Positions 34,938-43,657 of a DNA stretch of 64,000 nucleotides are shown in pieces. Made by a program: the position numbers and the translations under genes. The stretch is from Neisseriaceae bacterium JH1-16. GTDB taxonomy: Bacteria; Pseudomonadota; Gammaproteobacteria; Burkholderiales; Chromobacteriaceae. Each line of letters begins with the position of its first letter. Within the stretch, counting starts at the first letter, position 1. The stretch spans positions 62,001 through 126,000 of the forward strand of contig JAPDNP010000006.1 of assembly GCA_025989215.1 (NCBI GenBank). Direction: 5' to 3'. The notes below the pieces were generated by a model. The model did not search any database, was not told the DNA's origin, and was given only the letters and a program-made list of their open reading frames with translations.

Positions 34938-35783
34938 ATGGCCAGTATCGACCTGCACTTCCATTCCACCGCCTCGGACGGCGCCTTGTCGCCGACCGCG
35001 GTGATCGAGCGCGCGGCCGGGCGCGGCGCCACCCTGGTGGCGTTGACCGACCACGACTGCACCGCCGGCATCGCCGAGGCGCGTGCCGCGGCGGCCGAAC
35101 ACGGCGTCGGCTTCGTCGCCGGCGTCGAGGTATCGGTGACCTGGTCGGCCAAGCACACCATCCACATCGTCGGCCTGAATGTCGACGAGCACAACGCCAC
35201 GTTGGCCGAAGGGCTGGACGGCATCCGTCAGGGCCGGCTCAGCCGTCTGGCCGAGATGGCCGAACAGCTCAAGCTCAAGGCCGACATTGACGGCGTCTAC
35301 GACGGTGCGCTGGCCTTGGCAGGCAATCCGGAAATGGTCGGCCGCACCCATGTGGCGCGCTACCTGGTCAACCGTGGCGTGGTGAAGGACACCAAGTCGG
35401 TGTTCCGCAAGTTCCTCACCCCGGGCAAGCCGGGCTATGTGCCGCACCAGTGGGCGAGCCTGGCCGACGCGGTCGGCTGGATCCGCGCCGCCGGCGGGGT
35501 GGCGGTGATCGCCCACCCGGGGCGCTACGACTTCGGTCGCACGTTGACCGAACGGTTGATTCTCGACTTCAAGGATGCCGGCGGCGAGGCGATCGAGGTG
35601 GCCAGTGGCAGCCACAGCCTCGACGATATGCACAAGTACGCGCTGTACGCCGAGCGCTTCGACCTGTTGGCCAGCGCCGGCAGCGATTTTCACGCGCCGG
35701 GCGAGGGCGGCCGCGACGTGGGGCTGACGCAGGACCTGCCGCCGCTGTGCAAGCCGGTATGGTCCCGCTGGGGGAAAGCTTGA
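34938..35783 (+). CDS. PHP-domain phosphoesterase (RNase AM/YciV-like)
   Basis: A 281-residue PHP-fold protein: DLHFHSTASDGALSP at the N-terminus, LTDHDCTAGI, AHPGRYD and GSDFHAPG near the C-terminus supply the His/Asp metal ligands. E. coli YciV (RnaAM) is a 5'-3' exoribonuclease that matures 5' ends of rRNA and can act on 3',5'-bisphosphonucleotides. The residue pattern fits that subgroup; a nucleotide phosphatase role is the alternative. It lies in a run with S4, YciO, M50 and trpS genes. Confidence 0.88.
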   Translation: MASIDLHFHSTASDGALSPTAVIERAAGRGATLVALTDHDCTAGIAEARAAAAEHGVGFVAGVEVSVTWSAKHTIHIVGLNVDEHNATLAEGLDGIRQGRLSRLAEMAEQLKLKADIDGVYDGALALAGNPEMVGRTHVARYLVNRGVVKDTKSVFRKFLTPGKPGYVPHQWASLADAVGWIRAAGGVAVIAHPGRYDFGRTLTERLILDFKDAGGEAIEVASGSHSLDDMHKYALYAERFDLLASAGSDFHAPGEGGRDVGLTQDLPPLCKPVWSRWGKA

Positions 35784-35838
35784 GGATGACTCTGGCCAAC
35801 TAGTATCGACGAGTCGCCACCACAATAAGGAGAAAGCG

Positions 35839-36459
35839 ATGTCGCAGTTTTTCCAGATTCACCCGGACAATCCGCAGGCGCGGCTGATCCGCGAGGCGGT
35901 GAAGATCCTGCAGGCGGGCGGGGTGATCGTCTACCCGACCGACTCCTGTTACGCGCTCGGCTGCGCGCTGGGCGACAAGAACGCGATGGAGCGGTTGCTG
36001 AAGATCCGCGAGATCGACCTCAAGCACCACCTGACACTGGTCTGCCACGATCTGTCGGCGTTGTCGCACTACGCCAAGGTCGACAACGGCCAGTTCCGCA
36101 TGCTGAAGGCCGCCACGCCTGGCAGTTACACCTTCATTCTGCAGGCCACCAAAGAGGTGCCGCGTCGCACCCTGCACCCGAAGCGTTCGACCATCGGCCT
36201 GCGCGTGCCGGATCATCCGACCACGCAGGCGCTGTTGGCCGAACTGGGTGAACCGATCCTGTCCTCGACGCTGATGCTGCCGGGCGACGAGGACGCGCTG
36301 ACCGACCCGTACGAGATCCGCGACCGGCTGGAGCACCAGGTCGACCTGGTGATCGACGGCGGCTGGTGCGGCACCGAGCCGACCACGGTGATCGACATGA
36401 CCGACGGCGTGGAGCTGCTGCGCCAGGGCAAGGGCGATCCGGCGATCTTCGGGCTGTAG
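35839..36459 (+). CDS. YrdC/Sua5-fold protein, YciO type
   Basis: A 206-residue protein with the YrdC fold: GGVIVYPTDSCYALGCALGDKNAMERLLKIR is the nucleotide/threonine pocket region and PGSYTFILQATKEVPRR follows. Relatives TsaC and Sua5 make threonylcarbamoyl-AMP for tRNA t6A. YciO-type proteins, often next to the yciV-like gene as here, have weaker or unproven activity. ATG 35839 follows AAGGAGAAAG. Whether this is the cell's sole TsaC cannot be judged. Confidence 0.88.
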   Translation: MSQFFQIHPDNPQARLIREAVKILQAGGVIVYPTDSCYALGCALGDKNAMERLLKIREIDLKHHLTLVCHDLSALSHYAKVDNGQFRMLKAATPGSYTFILQATKEVPRRTLHPKRSTIGLRVPDHPTTQALLAELGEPILSSTLMLPGDEDALTDPYEIRDRLEHQVDLVIDGGWCGTEPTTVIDMTDGVELLRQGKGDPAIFGL

Positions 36460-36560
36460 GCATTGCAGTGGGGCGCTGCTGGCACCATTTAAGAACAATA
36501 ACGATTACTACCGGTCGAATACGGCCGGACTTACCGTCACAGATAAAGGGACGCTTTGCA

Positions 36561-37193
36561 GTGGACGATCTGATCCAGAAAATCACCATCTACGCCTTGC
36601 CGGTGCTGTTCGCCATCACCGTGCACGAAGCGGCACACGCCTACGCGGCCAAGCGCTTCGGCGACGCCACCGCTTACATGATGGGGCGGATGACGTTGAA
36701 CCCGCTCAAGCACATCGACCCGATCGGCACCGTGCTGTTGCCGATCCTGTGCCTGATGACCGGCGGCTTTCTGTTCGGCTGGGCCAAGCCGGTGCCGGTG
36801 AATTTCGGCGGGCTGCGCAACCCCAAGCGCGACATGCGCTGGGTGGCGGCGGCCGGTCCTGCGGCCAACTTCGCGATGGCGGTGATCTGGGTGCTGCTGT
36901 TGAAGCTGTCGGTGGTGATGGACAGCTCCTACTCCGAACCGCTGCGGCTGATGAGCCAGGCCGGCGTCGGCATCAACGTCAGCCTGATGGTGCTGAACCT
37001 GATCCCGATCCCGCCGCTGGACGGCGGTCGCATCGTCGAGAGCCTGCTGCCGCCGGGCACCGCCTACCGCTATTCGCGCATCGAACCGTATGGCGTATGG
37101 ATCCTGATGGGCCTGCTGCTGACCGGCCTGCTGTCGCCGATCATGAGGCCGTTCATGAACCTCGTGTATTATCTGCTCAGTCAACTTCTGTAA
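36561..37193 (+). CDS. M50-family membrane metalloprotease (site-2 protease type)
   Basis: A 210-residue polytopic protein with about five helices. HEAAHAYAAKRFGD carries the HExxH zinc motif and NLIPIPPLDGGR the third ligand. It lacks a PDZ domain, so it is a minimal S2P, different from RseP. Such proteins cleave within membranes, but a substrate is not evident. The GTG at 36561 has AAAGGGA upstream. It sits between yciO-like and trpS genes, a common neighbour order, and ends at a terminator. Confidence 0.9.
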   Translation: MDDLIQKITIYALPVLFAITVHEAAHAYAAKRFGDATAYMMGRMTLNPLKHIDPIGTVLLPILCLMTGGFLFGWAKPVPVNFGGLRNPKRDMRWVAAAGPAANFAMAVIWVLLLKLSVVMDSSYSEPLRLMSQAGVGINVSLMVLNLIPIPPLDGGRIVESLLPPGTAYRYSRIEPYGVWILMGLLLTGLLSPIMRPFMNLVYYLLSQLL

Positions 37194-37213
37194 ACGACGC
37201 GGCCGGAACACCC

Positions 37214-37253
37214 GCCGGGCAAGGTTTGTCGCGAACCTTGCCCGGCTTGTTTT
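37214..37253 (+). terminator. Terminator after the M50 protease gene
   Basis: A perfect 13-bp stem GCCGGGCAAGGTT / AACCTTGCCCGGC with a TGTCGCG loop, followed by TTGTTTT. Confidence 0.85.
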
Positions 37254-37285
37254 GCCTGTCTTCCAACCAACGAAACCGCATTCAT

Positions 37286-38479
37286 ATGGCTGATCGCATT
37301 CTTTCGGGCATGCGCCCGACCGGCAAACTGCACCTCGGGCACTACCACGGCGTGATCAAGAACTGGGTCGAGATGCAGCACGCGCACGACTGCCTGTTCA
37401 TGGTCGCCGACTGGCACGCGCTGACCACCGCCTACGACGACGTGTCGGTGATCGAGTCCAGCATCTGGGACATGGTGATCGACTGGCTCGCCGCCGGCGT
37501 CGACCCGGACAAGGCCACCGTGTTCATCCAGAGCCGCGTGCCCGAGCATGCCGAGCTGCACCTGGCGCTGTCGATGGTCACCCCGCTGTCGTGGCTGGAA
37601 CGGGTGCCGACCTACAAGGACCAGATCGAGAAGCTCAGCACCAAGGACCTGGGCACCTACGGCTTCCTCGGCTACCCGCTGCTGCAGGCGGCCGACATCC
37701 TGGTCTACCGCGCCAGCCAAGTGCCGGTCGGCGAAGACCAGGTGCCGCACATCGAGCTGACCCGCGAAGTGGCTCGCCGCTTCAACCACCTGTACGGCCG
37801 CGAGCCGAACTTCGAGGAGCTGGCGAAAGCGGCGATCAAGAAGATGGGCAAGAGCGGCAAGCAGCTCGAACAGCTGCGCACCCGCTACCTGCAGGATGGC
37901 GATGCCGAGGCCTTGCTGGCGGCGCGTGAAGTGCTGGTCGGCAGCCAGAACATCGGCCCGGCCGACCGCGAACGCCTGCTCGGCTACCTGGAGAACAAGG
38001 GCAAGATCATCTTGCCGGAGCCGGAGGCCAAGTTGACCGCCGCGTCGAAGATGCCGGGTCTGGACGGCCAGAAGATGTCCAAGTCCTACGGCAACACCAT
38101 CACGCTGCGCGAGGCGCCGGAATCGGTGACCAAGAAGGTGCGCGCGATGCCGACCGACCCGGCGCGGGTGCGCCGCACCGACGCCGGCGATCCGGCCAAG
38201 TGCCCGGTGTGGCAGCTGCACCAGGTGTACACCGACGAGCCGACCCGCGAATGGGTGCAGGCCGGCTGTAAGAGCGCCAGCATCGGTTGCCTGGAGTGCA
38301 AGCAGCCGGTGATCGACGGCGTGCTGCGCGAACAGCAGCCGATGTTCGAGCGTGCCCAGCAGTATCTGGACAACCCGAACCTGGTACGCGAAATCGTCGC
38401 CGACGGCTGTAGCCGCGCCCGCGCCCATGCGAGTGAGACGATGCGCGAGGTGCGCAACGCGATGGGCCTGGGCTACTAA
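37286..38479 (+). CDS. trpS: Tryptophanyl-tRNA synthetase
   Basis: A 397-residue class I synthetase. The HIGH-type motif is LHLGHYHG near residue 15, and KMSKS is at 263-267 (QKMSKSYGNTI). It charges tRNA-Trp. The protein is somewhat longer than the ~335-residue E. coli enzyme because of extra sequence around and after KMSKS, including Cys-containing GDPAKCPVW and SIGCLECKQP segments that could bind metal, as in some longer bacterial TrpRS. ATG 37286 starts the standard ADRILSGMRPTG opening. Confidence 0.96.
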   Translation: MADRILSGMRPTGKLHLGHYHGVIKNWVEMQHAHDCLFMVADWHALTTAYDDVSVIESSIWDMVIDWLAAGVDPDKATVFIQSRVPEHAELHLALSMVTPLSWLERVPTYKDQIEKLSTKDLGTYGFLGYPLLQAADILVYRASQVPVGEDQVPHIELTREVARRFNHLYGREPNFEELAKAAIKKMGKSGKQLEQLRTRYLQDGDAEALLAAREVLVGSQNIGPADRERLLGYLENKGKIILPEPEAKLTAASKMPGLDGQKMSKSYGNTITLREAPESVTKKVRAMPTDPARVRRTDAGDPAKCPVWQLHQVYTDEPTREWVQAGCKSASIGCLECKQPVIDGVLREQQPMFERAQQYLDNPNLVREIVADGCSRARAHASETMREVRNAMGLGY

Positions 38480-38601
38480 CGTCACCGACAAACCCCTCGC
38501 GGCGTTGTTGTGCTGCCTTGCGGTACTATGTGTACTGTCTGCGGCAGCACGGCGAGCAGGACCGCGTCGCTGGGGTTTGTCAGCGGCGTTGCCGTAACTG
38601 T

Positions 38602-38625
38602 ACGGGGCCATCGGCCCCGTTTTGA
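38602..38625 (+). terminator. Terminator after trpS
   Basis: An 8-bp stem ACGGGGCC / GGCCCCGT with an ATC loop, then TTTGAT. Confidence 0.7.
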
Positions 38626-38706
38626 TCTTGGAATCACGATGACACGACACGGCCTGCCTGACGTTCTGCCTGCCGCCCGCCACCCGGGCGGCGCCGTGTC
38701 GTGCGC

Positions 38707-38728
38707 GTTCGGCCAACGTTGGCCGAAC
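38707..38728. repeat. Head-to-head GTTGGCCGAA palindrome upstream of scpA
   Basis: Two exact copies of the word abut with no loop (TTCGGCCAAC at 38708-38717, GTTGGCCGAA at 38718-38727), giving a perfect 22-bp palindrome with flanking G and C. It ends 13 bases before the scpA GTG, next to its ribosome site, which is unusual for a terminator-like structure. Confidence 0.85.
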
Positions 38729-38741
38729 GGGAGAGGGCGCC

Positions 38742-39569
38742 GTGGCTGAGACGCAGCAGGACGACTTCGCCCTCACCGCGCCCGAGCTGCCGGCCAATAC
38801 CCCGATCGCGCACGTGTTCGGCCAGGCGGTGCTGGACGTGCCGCAGGATCTGTTCATCCCGCCCGACGCGCTGCAGGTGATCCTGGAGAGCTTCGAAGGG
38901 CCGCTCGACCTGCTGCTCTACCTGATCCGCAAGCAGAACCTCAACGTGCTCGACATTCCAATGGCCGAGATCACTGCGCAGTACATGGGCTACATCGACA
39001 GTATGCGTGCCGAACGGCTGGAGCTGGCCGCCGAGTACCTGCTGATGGCTGCGCTGCTGATCGAGATCAAGTCGCGGCTGCTGCTGCCGCGCCCGCCGTC
39101 CGATGCCGAGGACGAGCCGGACGACCCGCGCGCCGAGCTGGTGCGCCGCCTGCTCGAATACGAGCAGATGAAGCTCGCCGCGCTGGAGCTGGACAAGATG
39201 CCGCAGGCCGACCGCGACTTCGCCTGGCTGGCGGTGCTGCTCGAACAGGCGGCCGAGGAGCGGCTGCCCGACATCGCCGCCATCGACCTGCGCCAGGCCT
39301 GGCTGTCCATCCTGTCGCGCGCCAAGCACAAGCGCAGCCACCAGGTGGAGAAGGACGAGCTGTCGGTGCGCGAGCAGATGAGCTGGATCCTGCGCTATCT
39401 GGACGGCCGCGACTATGTGGCGTTCGAGGAGCTGTTCGATATCGACAAGGGCGTACCGCATCTGGTGGTCAACTTCATCGCGGTGCTGGAGCTGGTCAAG
39501 GAAGGCATGATCAAGGTCAGCCAGGATGCCGCCTATCAGCCTATCTATGTGCGGCTGGCGATCGTCTGA
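38742..39569 (+). CDS. scpA: Segregation and condensation protein A
   Basis: A 275-residue kleisin. LESFEGPLDLLLYLIRKQNLNVLDIPMAEIT is the N-terminal SMC-binding signature, and a winged-helix C-terminus ends YQPIYVRLAIV. It bridges SMC heads with ScpB in chromosome condensation. The GTG at 38742 follows GGGAGAGGG. scpA and scpB are normally adjacent or overlapping; here about 620 bases containing an opposite-strand gene lie between them. Confidence 0.95.
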   Translation: MAETQQDDFALTAPELPANTPIAHVFGQAVLDVPQDLFIPPDALQVILESFEGPLDLLLYLIRKQNLNVLDIPMAEITAQYMGYIDSMRAERLELAAEYLLMAALLIEIKSRLLLPRPPSDAEDEPDDPRAELVRRLLEYEQMKLAALELDKMPQADRDFAWLAVLLEQAAEERLPDIAAIDLRQAWLSILSRAKHKRSHQVEKDELSVREQMSWILRYLDGRDYVAFEELFDIDKGVPHLVVNFIAVLELVKEGMIKVSQDAAYQPIYVRLAIV

Positions 39570-39988
39570 GTGGGGTTTTGCAGGTGCTGGCGCAGGTCGC
39601 GCTGAAAATGATCCAAGGTGTCGTTGGATACACTGAAGCGCGCAAAGCCCCAGTGGAAAGTGAACCAAGAGAACGATGACCATCTACCATGGTGCCGCCT
39701 TGCTTGACTGTCGTAGCTCTGAAACGTGAAGCGGTGGTTGGCATACTCTGTTTTCAACGTAACCTTGCAGGGTGAGTCGGGCTGTAGGCTGAGTGATTCC
39801 AGGATAGCTGCGGGGTTATTGGCCAATAACCATCGTTCGTCGATTCTGTTGTCGTACCGACTGTTATCGAATGCGAGTAGGCGAAAGTAGCGCTCTGATC
39901 CATTACCGCAATAGATCAGCTGGATGGGGTCGAAATTGTAGTACTTCAGATATTTTTCCATCGCGCAGTCTTGGCATAAATACGTCAT
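39545..39988 (-). CDS. Hypothetical protein inserted between scpA and scpB
   Basis: A 147-residue frame with no family I recognise. It is aromatic- and polar-rich (FDPIQLIYCGNGSERYFRLL; SSFSWFTFHWGFARF), with no signal peptide or membrane helix. Base composition is visibly less GC-rich than its neighbours. It is antisense to the scpA end by 25 bases. The start is uncertain: ATG 39988 or 39961, neither with a clear ribosome site. Composition and position suggest later acquisition; it may also be decayed. Confidence 0.5.
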   Translation of the reverse strand: MTYLCQDCAMEKYLKYYNFDPIQLIYCGNGSERYFRLLAFDNSRYDNRIDERWLLANNPAAILESLSLQPDSPCKVTLKTEYANHRFTFQSYDSQARRHHGRWSSFSWFTFHWGFARFSVSNDTLDHFQRDLRQHLQNPTQTIASRT

Positions 39989-40192
39989 GATTCTAACGTT
40001 GCATGCCTTTGTCGTGAATGACTCCTTAGTGGCGGCCTAGTTATCAAGCGCAGGGACACTAATCAACGGGTTCAGCGCCCCATATAGAGTCGGCCGGATT
40101 GTTGGGTCGCAGCAAAACCCCTGCGCCATAGCAAAAAACCGTGTAAAATCCGCGCCTTCGCGCGAAAGTCTCTATTTGGACTACACTGCTCT

Positions 40193-40828
40193 ATGTCCAC
40201 CATTACCGATCTCAAGTACCTCAAGACCGTGCTCGAGACGGCGCTGTTGACCGCCTCCGAGCCGCTGACGGTGGCGATGCTGAAGAAGCTCTTCACCGAA
40301 GACATCAAGGCGGCGCTGATCAACGACATTTTGGACGATATCCAGGGCGACTGGCGTGGCCGGGGCATTGAGCTGGTCAAGCTCGCCTCCGGTTGGCGCT
40401 TTCGCGCGCGGGCGGAATTTACGCCCTATCTTGCGCGGCTGAACCCGGAAAAACCGCCCCGTTATTCACGGGCGGTGATGGAAACCTTGGCGATCATCGC
40501 CTACCGGCAGCCGGTCACCCGCGGCGACATCGAGTCGATTCGCGGCGTGTCGGTATCCACCAGCGTGATGCAGACGCTGTTGGAGCGGGGCTGGATCGAA
40601 GTGATCGGCCATAAGGACGTGCCGGGGCGACCCGGCTTGTACGCAACCACCCGCAAGTTTCTCGATGATTTGGGGCTGAATTCCCTGAAGGATCTGCCCC
40701 CGTTGGCCGAACTGGGCACTCTGGTGATCCCGGAGGCCAACGAGGCGACTGCCGATGAAGGCGACGCGGACGACGCGTCGGCCGAGGTAGGCGCCGACCC
40801 CGACACAGAACAGGAAAGTTATGTCTAA
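40193..40828 (+). CDS. scpB: Segregation and condensation protein B
   Basis: A 211-residue winged-helix protein. [18 protein letters not shown] opens the first domain, and [26 protein letters not shown] with GRPGLYATT are diagnostic of ScpB. It dimerises and binds ScpA in the SMC complex. An acidic tail (residues ~185-211) extends beyond the core. It overlaps rluB by 8 bases. Separation from scpA by an opposite-strand gene means it probably has its own promoter. Confidence 0.95.
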   Translation: MSTITDLKYLKTVLETALLTASEPLTVAMLKKLFTEDIKAALINDILDDIQGDWRGRGIELVKLASGWRFRARAEFTPYLARLNPEKPPRYSRAVMETLAIIAYRQPVTRGDIESIRGVSVSTSVMQTLLERGWIEVIGHKDVPGRPGLYATTRKFLDDLGLNSLKDLPPLAELGTLVIPEANEATADEGDADDASAEVGADPDTEQESYV

Positions 40829-42638
40829 AGGACAACGTAACCACGCCCGCCAGCCGGTGTCGCGTGACACCCGCAGCCAGCCGAGCGCTCCGCGCAAGCC
40901 TGGTGGCTTCATCAAGTCGGTCAGCAGCAATGCACCGCAAGGGCAGGGCAAGGGCCAGGGGCATGAGCGCCGCGCACCGAAGTCGTTCGGCAACGAACCG
41001 CGCCCGTTCAGCAATGCACCGCAGGGCCAAGACCGTCGTCCGAAGCCGTTCGGCCAGCGCGACGACAACCGTCGCTTCGGCAACGACGAGCGCCGCGAAG
41101 GTGGCAAGCCGTTCGGCCAACGCGACGACAACCGTCGCTTCGGCAACGAGCAGCGTGGCGAAGGCAACAAGCCGTTCGGCCAACGCGACGACAACCGTCG
41201 CTTCGGCAACGAGCAGCGTGGTGAAGGTAACAAGCCGTTCGGCCAACGCGACGACAACCGTCGCTTCGGCAACGAGCAGCGTGGTGAAGGTAACAAGCCG
41301 TTCGGCCAACGCGACGACAACCGTCGCTTCGGTAACGATCAGCGCCGTGAAGGCGGTAAGCCGTTCGGCCAGCGCGATGACAACCGTCGCTTCGGCGGCG
41401 AGTCGCGTGGCGAAGGTGGCAAGCCGTTCGGCCAACGCGACGACAACCGTCGCTTTGGCAACGATCAGCGCCGCGAAGGCGGCAAGTCGTTTGCTCAGCG
41501 CGACGACCAGCGCGGCTCGGGCAGCGCGCCGCGTGGTCAAGGCGGGAAGCCGTTCGGCCAACGTGATGACAACCGTCGCTTCGGTAACGACGAGCGCAAG
41601 CCGTTCCAGCGCGACGAGCGTCATGTCGGCGGCAAGAGCGAGCAGCCGCGTCGCACCCCGGAGCAGGAACATGAAGCCCGTGTGCGTTACGACGAGTCGC
41701 TGCCGGCCGGCCGCAAGCCGGGCACCGGTGTGCGCAGCCGTTTCGGCAACGAACGCCGCACTGCCGGTTCGCCGGTAACCACCAAGGCCAAGAAGCTGGT
41801 GGTGCGTAACCCGAACCAGGAAACCCAGGCGCGTGCCAACCGCCTGCGCGAAGCCCGCGTCAAGTCCGAAGACATCGAGCCGGTACGTCTGCAGAAGGCA
41901 CTGGCTGCTTCCGGCGTTGGTTCGCGTCGCGAGATGGAAGAGTGGATCGAGCAGGGCCTGGTGCTGGTCAACGGCAAGAAGGCCTCGATCGGCGATCACG
42001 TCGGTCCGCAGGACCGTGTCACCGTCAAGGGCGACAACATCAAGCTGAAGTGGCCGGACCGTCTGCCGCGCATCATCATTTACCACAAGCAGGAAGGCGA
42101 GATCGTCAGCCGCGACGATCCGGGTGGCCGTGTCAGCATCTTCGACCGTCTGCCGCAGGCGCGCAGCAGCCGCTGGGTCAGCATCGGCCGTCTCGACGTG
42201 AACACCTCGGGCCTGCTGATCATCACCACCAGCGGCGAGCTGGTGAACCGCTTTGCTCACCCGAGCTTCGAAGTGGAGCGCGAGTACGCGGTACGCGTGC
42301 TGGGCGAAGTGAACGACGACCAGAAGAAATGGCTGACCACCGAAGTGCTGCTCGACGACGGCCCGGCCAAGCTGGACCGCTTCATCGATCGCGGCGGCGA
42401 AGGTGCCAACCACTGGTACAACGTGGTGATCCGCGAGGGTCGCAACCGCGAAGTGCGTCGCATCTTCGAGAGCGTCGGCCTCACCGTCAGCCGCCTGATG
42501 CGCGTGCGTTTCGGCCCGATCGGCCTGCCGGCGCGCCTGAAGCGCGGTCAGTTCTATGAACTGAACGAGATCGAAGTCGCCAACATCATGAAGTGGGCCA
42601 AGCTGACCATTACCGGTCAGGCCAAGGACCGCAACTAA
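40821..42638 (+). CDS. rluB: 23S rRNA pseudouridine synthase RluB with repeat-rich N-terminus
   Basis: A 605-residue protein. Residues ~355-605 are the enzyme: an S4 domain ([20 protein letters not shown]) and the RsuA-family catalytic segment [16 protein letters not shown] with the catalytic Asp; it should make pseudouridine 2605 in 23S rRNA. The first ~300 residues are a basic, disordered-looking region made of nine 21-residue repeats (consensus [14 protein letters not shown] plus a Gly/Glu-rich linker). Low-complexity tails occur in other beta- and gammaproteobacterial RluB, but this one is large. It overlaps scpB and ends at a strong terminator. Confidence 0.93.
   Translation: MSKGQRNHARQPVSRDTRSQPSAPRKPGGFIKSVSSNAPQGQGKGQGHERRAPKSFGNEPRPFSNAPQGQDRRPKPFGQRDDNRRFGNDERREGGKPFGQRDDNRRFGNEQRGEGNKPFGQRDDNRRFGNEQRGEGNKPFGQRDDNRRFGNEQRGEGNKPFGQRDDNRRFGNDQRREGGKPFGQRDDNRRFGGESRGEGGKPFGQRDDNRRFGNDQRREGGKSFAQRDDQRGSGSAPRGQGGKPFGQRDDNRRFGNDERKPFQRDERHVGGKSEQPRRTPEQEHEARVRYDESLPAGRKPGTGVRSRFGNERRTAGSPVTTKAKKLVVRNPNQETQARANRLREARVKSEDIEPVRLQKALAASGVGSRREMEEWIEQGLVLVNGKKASIGDHVGPQDRVTVKGDNIKLKWPDRLPRIIIYHKQEGEIVSRDDPGGRVSIFDRLPQARSSRWVSIGRLDVNTSGLLIITTSGELVNRFAHPSFEVEREYAVRVLGEVNDDQKKWLTTEVLLDDGPAKLDRFIDRGGEGANHWYNVVIREGRNREVRRIFESVGLTVSRLMRVRFGPIGLPARLKRGQFYELNEIEVANIMKWAKLTITGQAKDRN
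41043..41597 (+). repeat. 63-bp minisatellite in rluB carrying the GTTGGCCGAA word
   Basis: Units begin with AAG at 41043, 41106, 41169, 41232, 41295, 41358, 41421, 41484 and 41547, an exact 63-base period that keeps the frame. Six units contain the exact word on the minus strand (starts 41112, 41175, 41238, 41301, 41427, 41553); two others have one mismatch (CAGC). The word encodes Phe-Gly-Gln in every unit. Confidence 0.92.
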
Positions 42639-42651
42639 GGTGTAGACTTAA

Positions 42652-42683
42652 ATGGCCTCCGGCGTTTGCCGGAGGCCATTTTT
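42652..42683 (+). terminator. Terminator after rluB
   Basis: A perfect 12-bp stem ATGGCCTCCGGC / GCCGGAGGCCAT with a GTTT loop and TTTTC following. It lies 20 bases before the greB start, so greB needs its own promoter or read-through. Confidence 0.85.
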
Positions 42684-42702
42684 CATTGTGGATGGCGTAA
42701 CG

Positions 42703-43287
42703 ATGAGCAAAGCCTTTACCCGCGAGTCGGACGACGACGAATTCGACGACGAGCTGCCCGCCGAGCAGCAGTTGCCTGGGTCAACCAAGAACTACATCAC
42801 CCCGCAGGGCTGGCAACGCCTGAAGGACGAGCTCTACCACCTGGTCAACCGCGAGCGTCCCGAGGTGGTCAACATCGTCAACTGGGCGGCCAGCAATGGC
42901 GACCGTTCGGAAAACGGTGATTACCTGTACGGCAAACGCCGGCTGCGCGAGATCGACCGGCGCATCCGTTTCCTCACCAAGCGGCTGGAGGCGGCCGAGG
43001 TGGTCGATCCGGAAACGCGCGAAGCGACCGACCAGATCTTCTTCGGCGCCACGGTGACGATGCTGCGCGGCAACGGCCACGAGCAGACGGTCAGCATCGT
43101 CGGTGTCGACGAGCTCGATCTGGCGCATGGTCATATCAGCTGGATTTCGCCGATTGCGCGCGCGCTGATCAAGGCGCGCGAGGGCGACCTGGTGGTGTTC
43201 AACGGCCCGGAAGGGCGCGAGGAGATCGAGGTGCTCGAGGTATTCTATCGGCGCATCGATGCCCCGCCGCCACCCTCGGCGAATTGA
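42703..43287 (+). CDS. greB: Transcription elongation factor GreB
   Basis: A 194-residue Gre factor. A charged N-terminal extension (DDDEFDDELPAEQQ) precedes the coiled-coil finger (YITPQGWQRLKDELYHLVNRERPEV...NGDRSENGDYLYGKRRLREID), whose acidic tip reaches the polymerase active site, and a C-terminal FKBP-like domain (GDLVVFNGPEGREEIEV). YGKRRLREID favours GreB over GreA. It stimulates cleavage of backtracked RNA. ATG 42703 begins the natural MSKAFTRE opening; upstream frame lies in the rluB terminator. Confidence 0.93.
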   Translation: MSKAFTRESDDDEFDDELPAEQQLPGSTKNYITPQGWQRLKDELYHLVNRERPEVVNIVNWAASNGDRSENGDYLYGKRRLREIDRRIRFLTKRLEAAEVVDPETREATDQIFFGATVTMLRGNGHEQTVSIVGVDELDLAHGHISWISPIARALIKAREGDLVVFNGPEGREEIEVLEVFYRRIDAPPPPSAN

Positions 43288-43295
43288 GGTAGTGC

Positions 43296-43335
43296 AATGC
43301 ATTCGGCCAACCCCGCAGGGTTGGCCGAATGCATT
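43296..43335. terminator. Bidirectional hairpin built from two GTTGGCCGAA words
   Basis: A perfect 16-bp stem AATGCATTCGGCCAAC / GTTGGCCGAATGCATT with an 8-base loop, between the convergent greB and zinc-ribbon genes. The two uptake-like words (43302-43311 and 43320-43329) form the inner stem. Confidence 0.88.
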
Positions 43336-43345
43336 TGGGGGGGGC

Positions 43346-43585
43346 TCAGTCGAACCAGCGCCGCCAACCGCCACCGTGATGGCGGTCGTGGCCAGGGCGT
43401 TCCTGGCGCGGCGCGTGGCTATCCTTGTGGCGCGCCGGCTCAGCTTGTGACGGCTGCTGGCCGAGCAGCTGTTCCAGCCGGCCGGGTGCCAGCCAGATGC
43501 CGCGGCAGCGTGGGCAGTAGTCGAGCGCCACGCCGAGGCGTTCACCCATCAATAAGGTTTCGTTGGGGCAGGTCGGGCAATGCAT
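43346..43585 (-). CDS. TFIIB-type zinc-ribbon protein
   Basis: A 79-residue protein with two CxxC pairs, CPTC near the start and CPRCRGIWLAPGRLEQLL, the pattern of the zf-TFIIB family of small bacterial zinc ribbons. The tail is His/Arg-rich (HDRHHGGGWRRWFD). Function is unknown; such domains usually bind zinc and nucleic acid or protein partners. It lies after the marR-like gene on the same strand, about 70 bases away, and ends at the uptake-word terminator. Confidence 0.8.
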   Translation of the reverse strand: MHCPTCPNETLLMGERLGVALDYCPRCRGIWLAPGRLEQLLGQQPSQAEPARHKDSHAPRQERPGHDRHHGGGWRRWFD

Positions 43586-43657
43586 CGGGGTCTCCCGGTC
43601 GAGGTGGGCGATGGAGGTCGCCTGACCGGCAGTAAAAACCCCGTAGTCGCTACAGGG

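Noticed and set aside
36234-36243. Individual uptake-like words inside genes treated as regulatory sites
   Set aside because: Their scattered positions and both orientations within coding regions fit a dispersed genome-wide word rather than local operators.
41043-41597. The regularly spaced repeats considered as a CRISPR array
   Set aside because: The units are contiguous 63-bp in-frame coding repeats with no unique spacers and no cas genes.
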